From positions 9,683,616 through 9,747,615 of the forward strand of contig NC_135015.1 of NCBI RefSeq assembly GCF_051020955.1: a stretch of DNA of 64,000 nucleotides, read 5' to 3'. Below are positions 36,741 through 49,300 of the stretch, in pieces. Within the stretch, counting starts at the first letter, position 1, and every line of letters begins with the position of its first letter. The position numbers and the translations under genes were made by a program. The notes below the pieces were generated by a model. That model made no database searches, was not told where the DNA came from, and worked only from the letters and a program-made list of their open reading frames with translations. This stretch comes from Megalopta genalis. Lineage: Eukaryota; Arthropoda; Insecta; Hymenoptera; Halictidae.

Positions 36741-39700
36741 TACTAAAATACATTTTTGAAATTTTCCTATTACTTGCGATGACAGCAAAAATAAAAAAAC
36801 TCACGTTTTCCAACTGTATACGGAATATCTCGACAATCGTAACGTAATTGTAAAACGTGATACCAATTCTTAAACGAAACTTTTCTTGAAAGTTTATATT
36901 TCATAGGAGAACTGTAGGAGACGAGATTTAGATGCAATTTGATTGTATCACTGCATTGTGTCACAGTAGCCTTGAGATCAGAATCTATTACTCAATGAAA
37001 TTAAGGGAACACTAACTTATGATCGAAAATTACAGATCTTTCAATAGTCATATCTTTCTGTTAAAAAATCTTAGAATATTTTGCTTATGCTCGTTTTAAC
37101 GAATATACAGCCTCTACTTTCACGCCCTTGGTCTCGTTTTTATCGAAGATTCTTTCTTACTTTAAAACGAATCGAGAAACTGGTGTTACTTTTCTGTGTT
37201 TTAAGCTCCGTTCTACAACAATATAGGGTTTTCGAAGAAACAAGGTACAAGGGTGTGAAAGTAGAAACTTGATCCTTCAAAATGAACACAAGCAAAATAT
37301 TTTTTTGCCCGAGGCTACAGGAGTCGGAGTTGGTGTACCTTCAATATTATTGAACGATGTATCAACACGCTCATTCGGTGCTACATGTACCGAATAGTTC
37401 ATCGAATTCTACTATCGTGGAAATGAAGTACCACATGAAATGTATTACCATAAAATACGCTATTCCTTGAAACATGAGAGAACCGAAGTTACATCGCAGA
37501 AAATTATGGATGAAGAGAAATTAGATATTACTAGATACTGATTCACAAGCATTCGTCTTCTCTACCGACGAATTTCGTGATTATTAATTTTAATCGTTAA
37601 ATTGCGTGGAATGTGTGATGCCTGTAGAATAGCTGCTCGATTGTTTTAGCGGCTTAATGCCAGCAAAAACATTACTGTGTTATTAACGAAACGGCTCGGA
37701 AACATTTCTTCGCTCGAACGGAACTTCGTAAATTACGACCATGCACGGCAAGGGAACTAATTGAAAACGTATCTTCTAATCCCAGCGAAATTGACGGAGA
37801 TCTTCAGTATTCACCGCAAGAAGGCGAACGTGATATCCATTCTGGCGCGGTGTGGCAGTCGCCCAGCGAGATCCGTGATGTAATTGTTTTCAAATAAGGA
37901 GGAAACGAAGATTTCCATTAAAATAGTTAATTACAAAATAGCGTCAATGTCTCTCTATTATTTGTTAAATAGAGAATACTCGCGAAAAATTTTCTGTTTA
38001 ACATAGCATTCGTCTTCTGTAATCAAGTCGTGTTTTCGACGTGTCTGTTAAGCAGAAAAAGCAATTGAAACATTTAAGGTGATCAAATTACGTTGCTCGT
38101 TTTGTATATTCGAATTTTCTGTTAATATCTCTTCTACGTTTTAACAATGTAATTTATTGCAATGTCTCGTGCTTTCTCTGTTGTCATTGCTTCAAGTGAA
38201 AAATAGATATGCCTTGAGAAGCGCTAAATTTTTAAACCTAATTAATTTGACTTAGCGAGGAAAGCTGTAGCGTTATCTGCTGCGACCAAGTGCTCTGGAA
38301 TTCCCGTTTCCACCGTCAGCAACACATTCCGAAAATCCGAAGCATCAAGTTGCATTATTATGGAAACTTCGTGGAACGAGAAGATAGAGACAAGTTTTGA
38401 CTGATGCCGTTATATCGTCCGTTAAGTCGACACGACATTAACATGATCGAGTTTGTCAACGTGTTACGGGAGCCTTATCTTTTACCATACCTTCGAACCT
38501 TGATCATATTCTATAGGAAGGAGAATTGAATCGGAATTGTTATATAACATGCGACACAGACTGTTCATCGAATGCAGAATACTAGTGCAGTCAACCTCCT
38601 ATAAAACGAATAGATTCGTTCCGCGACGTATTGGGATGGTGTTAAAAGAAACCTACCAGCTCTGTCATATATTAAGAGAAATTTCTAAACGATAGAAATC
38701 CGAAAGATTCGTTTAAAGTATTTTTAATAATTTCATACAACAAAAACAAACATTGAACATTTCAGAAATGCTGAGAACTTATTCTCGGTCACTGCGTTAA
38801 TACGAAAATCAAACAAATCAAAAGTTCTTTTACTAAATAATTATAATAATACACGTCTGAATGTACGTCTTTTGTAAACGACCAACCGTTTAATGAACTT
38901 GATTTCAGTAAAGACAAGCTACAAATTACTATATTTAAAAAAGTGTTCTGCATATATCAACAAAAATCATAACGCGATGAAAACATTTCTGCTACCAATA
39001 TGAGCTGTGCCAGAAAAAGTCGTATTATAAGAACACCGTGTTCTAAAAGGACTGTTGCCATTTTCACACCGTATTTTATCGAAACTGTGATCCACTGAAC
39101 ATTAATACTATCGATAGCGTTGAAAGGTAATAAATTTTGTAACTGTGGCTCTGTATGCGGATACAAATTTTTATAAATTGATTTATGAAAATTGAAATTC
39201 GATAATAATTGTAACTCTGGAGGTTTGAATCGCTTTAAAAGATTTAAACACTTGAAACGTACTTTTGTTTCCGAGACAATAGGAATATATTCGTCGTGAT
39301 CAATCGTAACACGATATCGTATTTCGAGACCAATTCATTGAATTGTTACCTACATAGAAAATTTCTATGGCTTGCATATACGCAGTATCGCAAAGCTACA
39401 ATAGATGCAAATTATATTCAAATTATATCCTCCAATCACGATATTATTAGTCGGGAGTAGGATGATTCTAAATCGAAACTGTACAATATAATTTTTCATT
39501 GACGAGCATTTGCAATTAGTTGATAATACTTAAAGGTACGGGAACTAAAAAATTGCAATCGTTGAAGCTTATAACAGAATTGGACGTTTTTCAGGCAAAC
39601 TATAAACGTTCAACTATTTTCAGTTAACCGATTTATTTAGTTCTTCTGCACGAGTACAAAACAAAGCTACTTTTCATACTTGTAAAATAGTATTTGTGAT

Positions 39701-40261
39701 GATAGATTATTTACCTATTGCTAATGAAATTTATCAACGTTGGTTATTGCGTGGTACAACACGCGGTATGTTTCTTTGTTTATAATTCTGCCTCTGCATA
39801 TGATTTATCAAATTCGAAACCTTGAGTTTGGCTCCGACGTGCAAGCGTTCAATGCAGAACTGTATGCACTAAGTTATTATGGTTGGACAACACCGATTCC
39901 ATATGAATATTCCGCGCGAGGATTAAGCGATGTTGCGCAGAATGCCAGAAACGAACAAGGAAACGTAGGATTATTTGTAAACCGTTAAACAAAAGTCGAG
40001 CGCGCGGCTGCTAGAATAATGTTACGCAGATTACCGGCGCGTATTTCATTCGTCCATGAATTCTCAGTAGTCCGGTGGCTCAAGCAGCCATTTTTTTCCA
40101 TGAAACTGCAATCTGCGAACGTGAATGCACTCGATTCATGTTTCGACTTTAAGGGTGGCTCTTTGTTTTATCCGCCGTTTGAATGGGGGCGCGAAAATTG
40201 AGAAGCGCAAATAGAAATGTAGCAAATAGAGAATTTTCGTTTTCGTGCTTTGCTTTCGCAG
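36741..40261 (+). other. Putative intron, no gene recognised
   Basis: About 3.5 kb of AT-rich DNA with frames of 82 codons or fewer and no motif. A GC-richer stretch occurs near 37.7-37.9 kb. Nothing else noted. Confidence 0.4.
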
Positions 40262-40373
40262 CGTACCCGAAGTACATCGCTCGTATAAATTTCCCCAGGT
40301 GCCGCGATTTGTTTCGCCGAGGTCGCCTCGGACATCTAAGATGATTCCTAGAAGAGCGAGAATTGTGACTGGG
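40262..40373 (+). CDS. Doubtful exon with SPR motifs
   Basis: After a pyrimidine-rich acceptor (tttgctttcgcag, ending 40261), one frame reads VPEVHRSYKFPQVPRF, VSPRSPRTSKMIP and RRARIVTG up to a possible donor GGG|GTAGCG (40374). The SPRSPR run recalls the repeat exon at 45738, and the end would be phase 0, the phase needed there. The entry phase (2) fits no upstream exon that I found; an ATG at 40341 could serve as a start. It lies in a GC-richer patch, and a 141-codon minus-strand frame overlaps it, so chance is quite possible. Confidence 0.25.
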
Positions 40374-40628
40374 GTAGCGTTTATGCCAACACCACTAGCA
40401 ATAACACTACAATGGAAACCATCCTTTTCGGATGGATGGTACAATTTAATAAAATTATAACTAGATGGCAAAGAATTTATATAAGAATTTATATATTCTG
40501 AAAATTTTCCCTCTGAATACGAATTGAAAAACATGTAGTATGTATGAACGTCAAGACACAAGATTTCGTAAAAATAATAACTTGTAGAGAAATATTTTCA
40601 TAAGCAAGTAAGATACTTCAAATATCAA

Positions 40629-41143
40629 CGGGTCATCCAATAAGAGCGATAGAACCTATTCAAGTTACCTTTGTATTCAATAGCACTTGGTAAGTTATTA
40701 TGCATGGGTACACAGTTGCTCAACGCGTTGAAATTATTAAAACTTATCATCAAAGTTCTTGTTCAATTCGAACAACGTACCGTGCGTTCGTTCGATTCAT
40801 GGTCAACCGACCAACATAATTCAAGAAGTAGTACAAGAAGTGGGAGGAATGTTCATGTACAAAGGCAAAGTGCTGCTGAGAATCCAAATTTATTACAAAG
40901 CAAACACAATTCGTGTTACTGGTGAGATACGACCTGATTTATATGCCAGAGTCATCGAAAATTGGATCTCTCGTATTCACTCCACCAAACGCAAACGCGG
41001 TGGTCATTTAAATGATATTGTATTTCATGTTTAATACTATCGAATGTACTTCTAGATAAAACAATGGACACCAAATTATCTAATACAGTTTTTATTTCAT
41101 TTCGATTTAATATTCTATTGCTCTTATCGGAAAACTCCACACT
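40629..41143 (+). mobile_element. Internally deleted mariner-like element, about 515 bp
   Basis: The ends are inverted repeats: CCAATAAGAGCGATAGAA near 40636 versus CCGATAAGAGCAATAGAA on the reverse complement near 41111-41130. Between them are the two ends of a transposase (see next entry) with the middle missing. Non-autonomous deletion derivative; exact termini and target duplication are uncertain. Confidence 0.7.
40709..41034 (+). pseudogene. Transposase remnant, mariner-like, N- and C-terminal ends only
   Basis: From 40709 the frame reads TVAQRVEIIKTYHQSSCSIR and TTYRA, the helix-turn-helix start of a widespread arthropod mariner-related transposase. After a frame change near 40795 it continues IHGQPTNIIQEVVQE. 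The last part reads IRPDLYARVIENWISRI and ends RGGHLNDIVFHV with a stop at 41032-41034, the family's typical C-terminus. The catalytic DDE/D core, some 200 or more residues, is absent. It can bind nothing more than DNA ends at best, and the frame change makes even that unlikely. Confidence 0.75.
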
Positions 41144-44100
41144 TCCTGTAACATAAGTGTAAAATAGAATAAGAAAAATACTACACATTATGTACGCTTG
41201 TAAGGTCAAATAAATATTTTGAGAATATTTCCTCTGACACGGAGTGTAAATAATTATTTCAAATCAGCTAACGCTAGTGCAATTTAGTAAATGATCTCCG
41301 AAAGAATTTTTACTTTTCCCGTCAAATAATACTTTATCCAGCGTAGCTTAAGGATCGGCTACATAGATCCATCTTCGAGGGTAATCCCGTCGCTATAGAG
41401 ATTCAGAAGAATCATCGCGCAGAGTACGTAGCACCAGGGACCACTCTATTTCCCAAAATTGTCCCCAATTCCGTCCCGTTAAACTTGCCACGCCTTCGTC
41501 GAGTCGCTGAGGATGGAAACAAATGGATTTCGGGCGAAATGATGGAAGGAACCGTCGTCGAATCGTCCGCAGATTGGCTGGAAAAGAGAAAGAAAGGAGT
41601 AGACAGAAAGAAAAGAGCAGCCTGTGTCTGCCCGTCCATCGGTTAATCGAATCTCCTTCGTGAAAACTGCGACGAAGGCTCCCGAGAAGATTAGCCATTT
41701 TGGTCGGGTATCAAAATGGCGGGAGAACGGGATACGCGCGTGGGAAACGGTTGCTTTGACAGCCAAAATTCACGCAGACTGTGACCCGCAGGATTGATTA
41801 GGGTAACGAAAGAACCCTTGTCTCGCAGGAATCGAACGATTGCCCTTCAACGAGTTTCCCTCGCAGAGCGCTGTTAGGCACGAAGACTTTCCTTCTGGCA
41901 AAGGATTGATTTTTATTTCTCGTAAAACCGAACGGACCTAGACCATAACTCCTCGACCGTAACCTATCGATCACTGAGCAATCATTATCTTGCACGTATA
42001 GATGAAATTTCCAGCGTTCTCCGCGGTGTGTTCTACTCGGACGTAGTCGACGAATTGATTTATCTCGCGACAGCTGATGTTACAATAAACGGGATAGCGA
42101 ACGTTGTCCGTAAATATTAATTCCAGTTGTTATTGATAATTACAATCCGTGACAGCTGAATCTGTGAAATCCAACGCGCTGGAACGTCTATAAGAGAGTG
42201 ATGGATACTTTCGTTTTCAGTGGCTATCGATTTCCTTCGCCAGTTTTCATCCACTGTTCCGTATCGAGAAAGTGCATAGCCAAGTAAAAATACAGAAGCA
42301 GTTAAATTTCGGCGTCGAAAAATTCCGTAAAATTGTATAAAGCGGACTCTATCAAAACGACTGTGTAAGATTCATTAAAGAATCGAAGCATAAAATGTTT
42401 ATTCGGTAGGAGAATGGTGGACGCTTTCGTCATTCTTCGCGTTCCTTGGAATTCTATTATTAAATGCAATCTGGCGCTCTTACAAAGTTTTACGAATTCG
42501 AAATTGCAACGGTACCGTTCATTTTCTTGCCCTGGGTACACTCATAAAACTCGACGACACCCGGCAATGTTTCGCGAGTTATTTATTTATTAATACAATT
42601 CTTTGGCGGATAACGTTTACTCAAGGTGACGTTATATATCGCCCTGCTGGCAACAGCTTGGGTAGGCAGAACTTTTGATTTAAAAGTCCAAGCGAAGTTC
42701 CTCTCGAGGTGCACGCCGGCACACCTCTGCTTGGTGTGCCTCGGTTCCATACACCGGAAAGCCGTTGTGCGACGCGCGTTTCCTAGAATCGTCAGTTTAA
42801 TTAGCATCCCGCTGCTCGAATCACTCGAGGCATTGTTCAGTTTGCGATCGACGCGCGGATAACGGCTGGGAAATTGTGCTTCCACTTCAGCCTTTAATTG
42901 TGCAACATCAACAATAACGCATTTTCTTTTATCCTTTCTTCGTACCGTGACAATTAACAATAGTCGATATTAATTTGGTTATGGAGGCACCTTGGCATAC
43001 AATCAGTCAAAATGTCTTTATACGCTCTTCGAAACAAAATAGCTTGTTTCAAATTGTATCAAACCAGTGGTTGAGAAAGTTATGCCACTTTTTGATAGGT
43101 TCTATTTAATGTCTATATAATACGATTATTCGAGTCTTGCGGCCCGTTTTTATAGTTACTAATTGTGAACAACTATAAAACAAAACGGAAGGTCCGAATA
43201 GTCGTATCTTCTGTTCCCAAATTGCTCATTTTTGTGCGCAATCGAAGCGCGAATTAGGGAGAAATTAGTATACTTAGTTTCGTTATAAATGTATGTATAT
43301 GAAGATATCGTACGAGCAATTTTTATTAATCAGCGTGTAGTGTTCGATGTATTGTGGAACGCGACGGGTTCCCATTGGAAATCGTTTGCAAACATTAATC
43401 TTAACCGATCGCGCAGCCTTTATTGCACTTAACGTCGAGTACGCCGAATTATTAAAAACTTGATGGCTGTGACGGAATGCAATTTCCCGGTAAAATGGCC
43501 CCATTTACGCGTGCGCTCGCGGTTCTCCCTTATTCTAGTGAATGATCGCCCGGCAAACTTTGTCACGCGCTGGTTTGAATGAAACTGAACAACTGGAAAA
43601 AAAAGAGCTGCCTCGACTTCCTTTCGTTTTCTAAGTGCTCGCGTTCGCTGAATGCATCAGCAACGCGATCGTCGGAAATTCGCGGGAAATTCAATGCGCC
43701 TGCAAAGAGATTTTCACGGAACTTCGTAATCTCATCAGTACCTCCATTTTTCATTCCGTCGCTAGAATTGATGCTGTTAGCCTTTATAACCATGTGCCGT
43801 CCTATTACGTTTCGCTTCAGCTGGTATCGTATCAAACGCGACGTTAGAATTTTTGCTCGTATAATCAGTGTTGATTATTCGAAAAATATTTGGGACGGTT
43901 GAGAAGCCAATCAGTGTAAGTCCACTTTTCTTTGAAAATTAGTAACACAATGCAAACACGTCTTTATCATAGGATCATTCGGTCGATAAATCAATATAGC
44001 TGATTTCATCGCAAATAGACAATAGATAGCAACATTCACATTGACCGCAGAATGTCTAAATAAAGTAATAGTTTATAAAAAATAACGATTTAAAATAAAA

Positions 44101-44478
44101 TTGAATGAAATAATTACATACTAATATCAATTATTTTTGTTTTATTTACTTATAATAAAAATTGTGCTTTACATTATTAGTGGGGCATTTTTGTTATTGT
44201 TTTACAGCGAATTTGTAAAATTCTTATTCATCTCAATTTTTATGTTAATTGACTTACACTAATTGGCTTCTGAGCTGGACATTTGTCGGACATTCATGAC
44301 ATACATATAAGAACATGAGTACAAATATGTTATTCTATTCGTTCAATTCGGAATTATATTCAAGTATTTCAATTCAATTATTTCGTAAAGATTTTGATTC
44401 TTTCTTATTCTTCGTACATTTCCGATTCACATTTTTATAGAGAACAAAAATTTTATGGTTCAATATTTTCTGTTTCAG
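41144..44478 (+). other. Putative intron with GC-richer islands, no exon supported
   Basis: GC-richer zones at 41.35-42.1, 42.3-42.95 and 43.3-43.9 kb keep frames of 70-125 codons open in two or three frames of both strands at once. This is what base composition alone produces. I recognise no domain in any of them. Confidence 0.4.
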
Positions 44479-44586
44479 AGATGAGAGTATGTCCCATTAC
44501 ATCGCAGCACTTCATCCCGACGCTGCAGAACCACGGCCGTCACCAGCCCAAGGGGACGACGCGCGAGCGTCGCAACTGATAAGCCG

Positions 44587-44688
44587 ATGGCTCAAACGAG
44601 TCCACGAGCACTGATGGAACGACAAAGATCGCCACGGGAATTTTGTGTAGCTGATGTGGTGTCGGATATTAAACCGGAATTCGATCAG
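44587..44688 (+). CDS. Candidate alternative first coding exon of the TMEM272-like gene
   Basis: ATG (context gccgATGG) opens MAQTSPRALMERQRSPREF and continues to a phase-0 end at GATCAG|GTTGTT (44689). Two SPR motifs match the repeats of the exon starting at 45738, which accepts phase 0. The same frame is open back to 44485 and includes TSPRGRRAS, but TGA at 44482-44484 follows the good acceptor ttttctgtttcag (44478). So the exon is either a 5' UTR plus start, or it begins at an internal AG. The donor is weak. Confidence 0.4.
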
Positions 44689-44854
44689 GTTGTTAATCTA
44701 TCTCATATTATTCCTCAATCAGACTGCTTGTGTCACATTTTATACTTGTGGACAACTCTCGGCATCCCCTTCAGCTAACGTGTCAATCTCCCTTCAAACA
44801 AGGAATATTCCGTCAAACATGTTTGAAGTGGAAGTTTTAGGTTACAACATACAC

Positions 44855-44990
44855 TGAGTAGAAAAAGTCTGCGTACACTTATTAAAGCGGTATAACCTTT
44901 TTAAAATTGGACCAAACCACTTCAACTTTTTTGAGATTTTAGAAGCGTTAGATGTTTCTCCAAGTAATTATTTTTACTAGATGGGACAAA
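44855..44990. mobile_element. Truncated MITE end, same family as 36637 and 52733
   Basis: ACTGAGTAGAAAAAGTCTGC, GTACACTTATTAAAGCGGTA and TAACCTTTTTAAAATTGGAC align with the left end at 52733 (cggtcgatgtaaaaagt, cgtacacctttcaaaacgg, aataactttttcataattgg). No partner end was found nearby. Confidence 0.5.
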
Positions 44991-45552
44991 TAACCGTGCG
45001 TTATAATAAATTATATTAACTCTAAATTATACATTATAATAAACTATATTAATTATATAAATTCTACAATTTCTAATTAATTATGTAGTTCGTTTCTATA
45101 AAACTGCCTCGGTTGATAATACGTCAACCAAATTTTGCACAAATGGTTGATAATTTTGCCCGGAACAATAACTTCATACGTTCCTATCAGCATACAACAC
45201 GCTACTATGAAAAGAGTTATTGATTCAAGAGCTGAGTTGTCACTGCTATAGAAAACTTGACTTAAAAATTTCCAGTCACCGCTTTTCAGTTTCCAACTGC
45301 GAATACGGTTTCGTAAACTCGAATGTTCTTCGCGCGCGTTCAAGCACAAGCGTCCCTCGATTTTTATTAGATTAGTTAGTAAAGTATCCTATTAACTATC
45401 AAACAGCCCTGACTGACGCAACCACAAGCCACGAAACCACGTTGCCGCTATGAATCGACTTCGTGTAAGCTGACAGATGGTAACTCGTGGCACCACAAAA
45501 ATCCGTTCCGCGGAAATCCGAGCCGGGAACTTTGAGCCGGCTTCCTAATTCC

Positions 45553-45615
45553 ATGAAAAAGTTGTCGCTCGAAAATCTCTTGCCCGTGTATCATGGCCGG
45601 CGCAACAAGTCCCTA
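45553..45615 (+). CDS. Candidate proximal first exon (MKKLSLENLLPVYHGRR...)
   Basis: ATG at 45553 reads MKKLSLENLLPVYHGRRNKS and L, reaching a possible donor CTA|GTAAAT at 45616 in phase 0. Acceptors at 45737 or 45749 would give an intron of about 122-134 nt and keep the frame into the repeat exon. The upstream frame is open only from 45484. The peptide looks coding by composition but I do not recognise it, and the donor is poor. Confidence 0.3.
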
Positions 45616-45737
45616 GTAAATCTCCGGGAACTTCCCTCTTGTGTTTCGTCGCCGAACTTCCATATAGAATATATTATAGTTCCCGAACAGCGGTCACCCA
45701 CGCGAGTACATGCTCGACCTTTCACTCTGTCAACCAG

Positions 45738-46395
45738 AGGAGTCGTCAGGATCGCGAGATCTACAATGAGCCGCAGTACGTCATGAATGTGAGCAGGAGT
45801 CCTCGCAACTCCCTGGTGCCCGATGACTACTACAGGGCCCCGAGCAATGGCGGCCGGAGACCTCGCCACAGCTTGGTCCCCGAAACGGGATTTCCACCGG
45901 AGATGGTCTACGGTTCCAGACACGCGATTTACGACGCCTCCCTGAGTCCGAGGAACTCCCTGGTACCGGACGTGGTGTACAATCGGAGCCCGCGGAATAG
46001 TATGGTACAACTGAACGGATCACGCACCTCGCTGATGTCCGAAAATGGCAACCCAGTTGTGTCAAAAAGTCCCAGGCCATCTATTTCTTTGAGCGCGTCG
46101 CGCTGCCCGCGTGGCAGTATCACCAATGTGGAACTCGTCGACCGCAGTCCACAAAGAAGCCCACGCGAATCGATAGTCGCCGAGACCATAAACGCGCCGA
46201 AAAATCTCAGCAGATCGCCACGAGGCAGCATAGGGACAGGAGCACACGAAGACGACGCGAGAACGATGCGCCGGATTGTAGAGCCCGAGATCATCAGCAG
46301 GACTCCGAGGGGCAGTGTGGGTGGTCTGTCAGACAGACAGACCCCGAAGGCAAACTTAATGCTGCAAGATCCGAGAAGAGCTTCCGCCGATCAAG
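45738..46395 (+). CDS. Exon: SPRxS-repeat region of TMEM272-like protein
   Basis: Acceptor at 45737 (ctctgtcaaccag) or 45749 (agtcgtcag), both phase 0; donor CAAG|GTAAGA after 46395, phase 1. The frame reads DREIYNEPQYVMN and then successive motifs: SPRNSLVPD, RPRHSLVPE, SPRNSLVPD, SPRNSMVQ, SPRPSIS, CPRGSIT, SPRESIV, SPRGSIG, TPRGSV and DPRRAS. Each has a possible proline-directed serine or threonine and a serine two residues after arginine, so kinase regulation or phospho-serine binding partners are plausible (inference). The strong minus-strand frames here are shadows. Intron retention would add 38 codons and stop at 46509. Confidence 0.8.
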
Positions 46396-49300
46396 GTAAG
46401 AAGTTATTTTCAGAAATAATCTTCGTAGATTCTTTCGATCGACTTTGGTTCTTTCCGAGAACCAGCGACATACAAAACACTTTTGGCAGAGATTCTGGTA
46501 CAATGGTTTAGGAATTATTTCGAAGTTCGTCTTCGACGACGATTTCAATGATCCTAAAATACATACAAAAGGACAGATCGTTCTGCAAGATATGCGCTAA
46601 CGTTCAGAAATTTAAGACGACGAAATTTCATTTCAGTTATACGCGCATATTTTATAACTGCTATTTATTTATTTAGTTTGTTTCGTTTCGAAATCTACGG
46701 ATGCACGTTCGACTTTTTTGATACTAAATGTACCGAACTCCAAGACTGAAGTTATTTAGACTTTCCGCTATCTCTATCATAATATATACTTGTGTATCAA
46801 GATGTCCATTCAATTATTTGCTATTGTAGAAGAGACAATGGAAAAGGGTGTATCTTTAAATTTTGATAATATATTCTTGACAGCTTTGTTATAGGGCAAG
46901 GGGTTATACAATAACATACAAACCAATGTTGGAACAATTAGAAGATAGTTGCAACCTTTTTGAATTAAGAGCACGAAAGAGCACGTAAGAAATCAATACT
47001 GGCTACCAAAAATCAAAAAATAAGGGCAAATTGGGAAAAAAGATATTACTCTAAGACGAATCGGATTTTAATCGTATTTCTTCTAATAAATTGCAGAACG
47101 TGAGACGTCATTTTGAAAAAGATCTACAACCACAGTGCATTTTCACCAATTTTTTTCTTTTCCTTTTAATCGCTTAGATAAAGACATAAAGAATAAGCAT
47201 GCTGTCTGTTCTGTCAAGGTATATTGCGCTTGAACGGTGTTAAAGTTAGTACTTTAAAATGCCAGGTAAACGTTTAAAGATAGCTTCGTTAAAAGGTAAC
47301 AAAATAATTTCCATATCTAACGCTTTTGACACTGATTTTCTCTATTAACGCCGACGTTTCCGCGACTATTACTCATGACCACGATTTAATTGCGTCTCGT
47401 CGTATCTAGAACCTACTGGTAATTCGATGCCTACTAGTGGCACAGCTTGATGCGATCTCTCAAGGGAGCCGTGAGTGTCGCTCGTTTCATTGACAAATTC
47501 TAGGCATGACGGTAGCGACAGCTTCGTTTACGAGCCGACCGCGGGGAATTGAACCTGATAATGCGTCGCCTGACTATCTCCAACGTCATGATTTTCCGAA
47601 TAACGTGCCTCGTTTTGTTTACTTTTACAATGTTCCAGTTCGACATTCGAAATATGCTCAATGCTGAAATGTCATCGAAGCAGGAACAAAATGTTACGAC
47701 AATAAGATCCAGCAAGCTCCAAGAACCGAGTTAACACGAATTTTACGTGCGCAATTAATTATTACTTGGAAATGTCTAGAAAAAGCACACAAATACTATT
47801 AAAAAATTGTTGGCACGTTGTAAATAAGAAACATATAAGCAAAATACATATATTATTTTAACAAAACTTAAACCAAATACATCGTTTTAACGAAACGGAG
47901 ACATTGTACTGTGATACTAGACGCAAATTCTGGATTAGAAAAGCTCTCATGATGCAAAATTACATTGATGCAATATTCCAATTTCTGCAAATTTGAGATT
48001 ACTCCAGGTGGAGGAAGAAATAGGGATGACAAAAATATTAATGAAATCTTTGAAGCAGGCTATGAATTTTATGCATTGATGGCAAAATTGGGCAGTTATA
48101 ATTTAATTACATTTAATGTAATATTTTTAATCAATTACGATGGTTTTTACCTGTAATTGATGCAGACAATTTTTATTTTGCACAAATATTCGCAGTCTAC
48201 CTTATAACTGCAACACCAGCAGCAGAATTAAAAATAGGAATTGACTGAAAGAAATTGTGTTAAAAATAGTATCGTATAAAGTCTGTGCGATGGAAAGGGA
48301 CGTGTTTCCTCTGTAGGAGAAGCAACGACCGACGGAGTATTGAACGCGCGTCCTGCGCCGTGAAGGTCGAATGCCTGACGAGCCAATGATCCCGCTTGAT
48401 CATCGGAATTATTATAGCCGAACGCATCGCGTATAATGGTAAAACCGGGTTAACATCACAAAGCATCATCGATATTGATGCAATCATATTAAGTCTACGT
48501 AAGCCAATCATGCGAACATGTTCGTCAAACCTCGGTCCAATGACGCAGAGTTCCGCATCTATCTGTCCTGTAGATACTGTCCAAATATTTATCACAATAC
48601 CCCAGTAAAGATCGACAGACCTAACATAGGCTTGATCAGTGGACTATCGTGAAATTAGTCGCATAATTTAAGGAAAACCTAGAATTTTGATCGGATTGCA
48701 CATATTTCTGCGGTTGTAGAGAAAAAACACGTGATAACTCAAAAAATCTGTATTTATGCACTCATTGGATTGTTGTATATTTATGCATGCATCGGAAGGA
48801 AATGCATAGGATCGAGCTTTATGAACTCGAGAGAATAATACAATTGCAACCATAGAATTATACTCCATCGTGTCTGTTTATTACTTTCCGATTCTACTTA
48901 CTCTCTTTATGATCGAGACAAATTCTGAACTATTCTTCTCCGTGTACCTTCGATCCACTTTTGCACGCAGAACGAGAATATGATTAATGTAATCCGATGA
49001 CCGTTGACGACAATATTTAATTGATTTGTAGGAATTTAAATTCAAGTGATTGTACTCCGTATCCAGGGTCCATTTTATAATTACTTATCAGATTTCGAGT
49101 AGAACTATAGTCGAAGTAATTCAATATCTCAGCCAGAGATATTGGTAAACACAACAGAGGCGAATCAATCTTTTAAAGGGAGATGATGCACGAAAAAAAT
49201 TCCGAGAGGCATGGTGTTATTTATTCTCGTCCTGCTTGTGCTATTTATGGATTCCTGTTATTTGATCGACGCTGTTTGCACCGACGGGAATTCATTGACA

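Noticed and set aside
41393..41766. Three overlapping minus-strand frames (75-101 codons)
   Set aside because: Simultaneously open frames in a GC-rich patch with no shared motif; composition effect.
45591..46294. Minus-strand frames of 99-139 codons opposite the SPRxS exon
   Set aside because: They mirror the repetitive codon use of the plus-strand exon and have no motifs of their own.
46396..46511. Continuation of the repeat exon past 46395
   Set aside because: The strong donor CAAG|GTAAGA and the in-phase exon at 49481 indicate intron; the extension has ordinary intron composition.
48260..48595. 111-codon minus-strand frame in an intron
   Set aside because: No recognised motif, repeat boundary or splice context; kept only as a remark.
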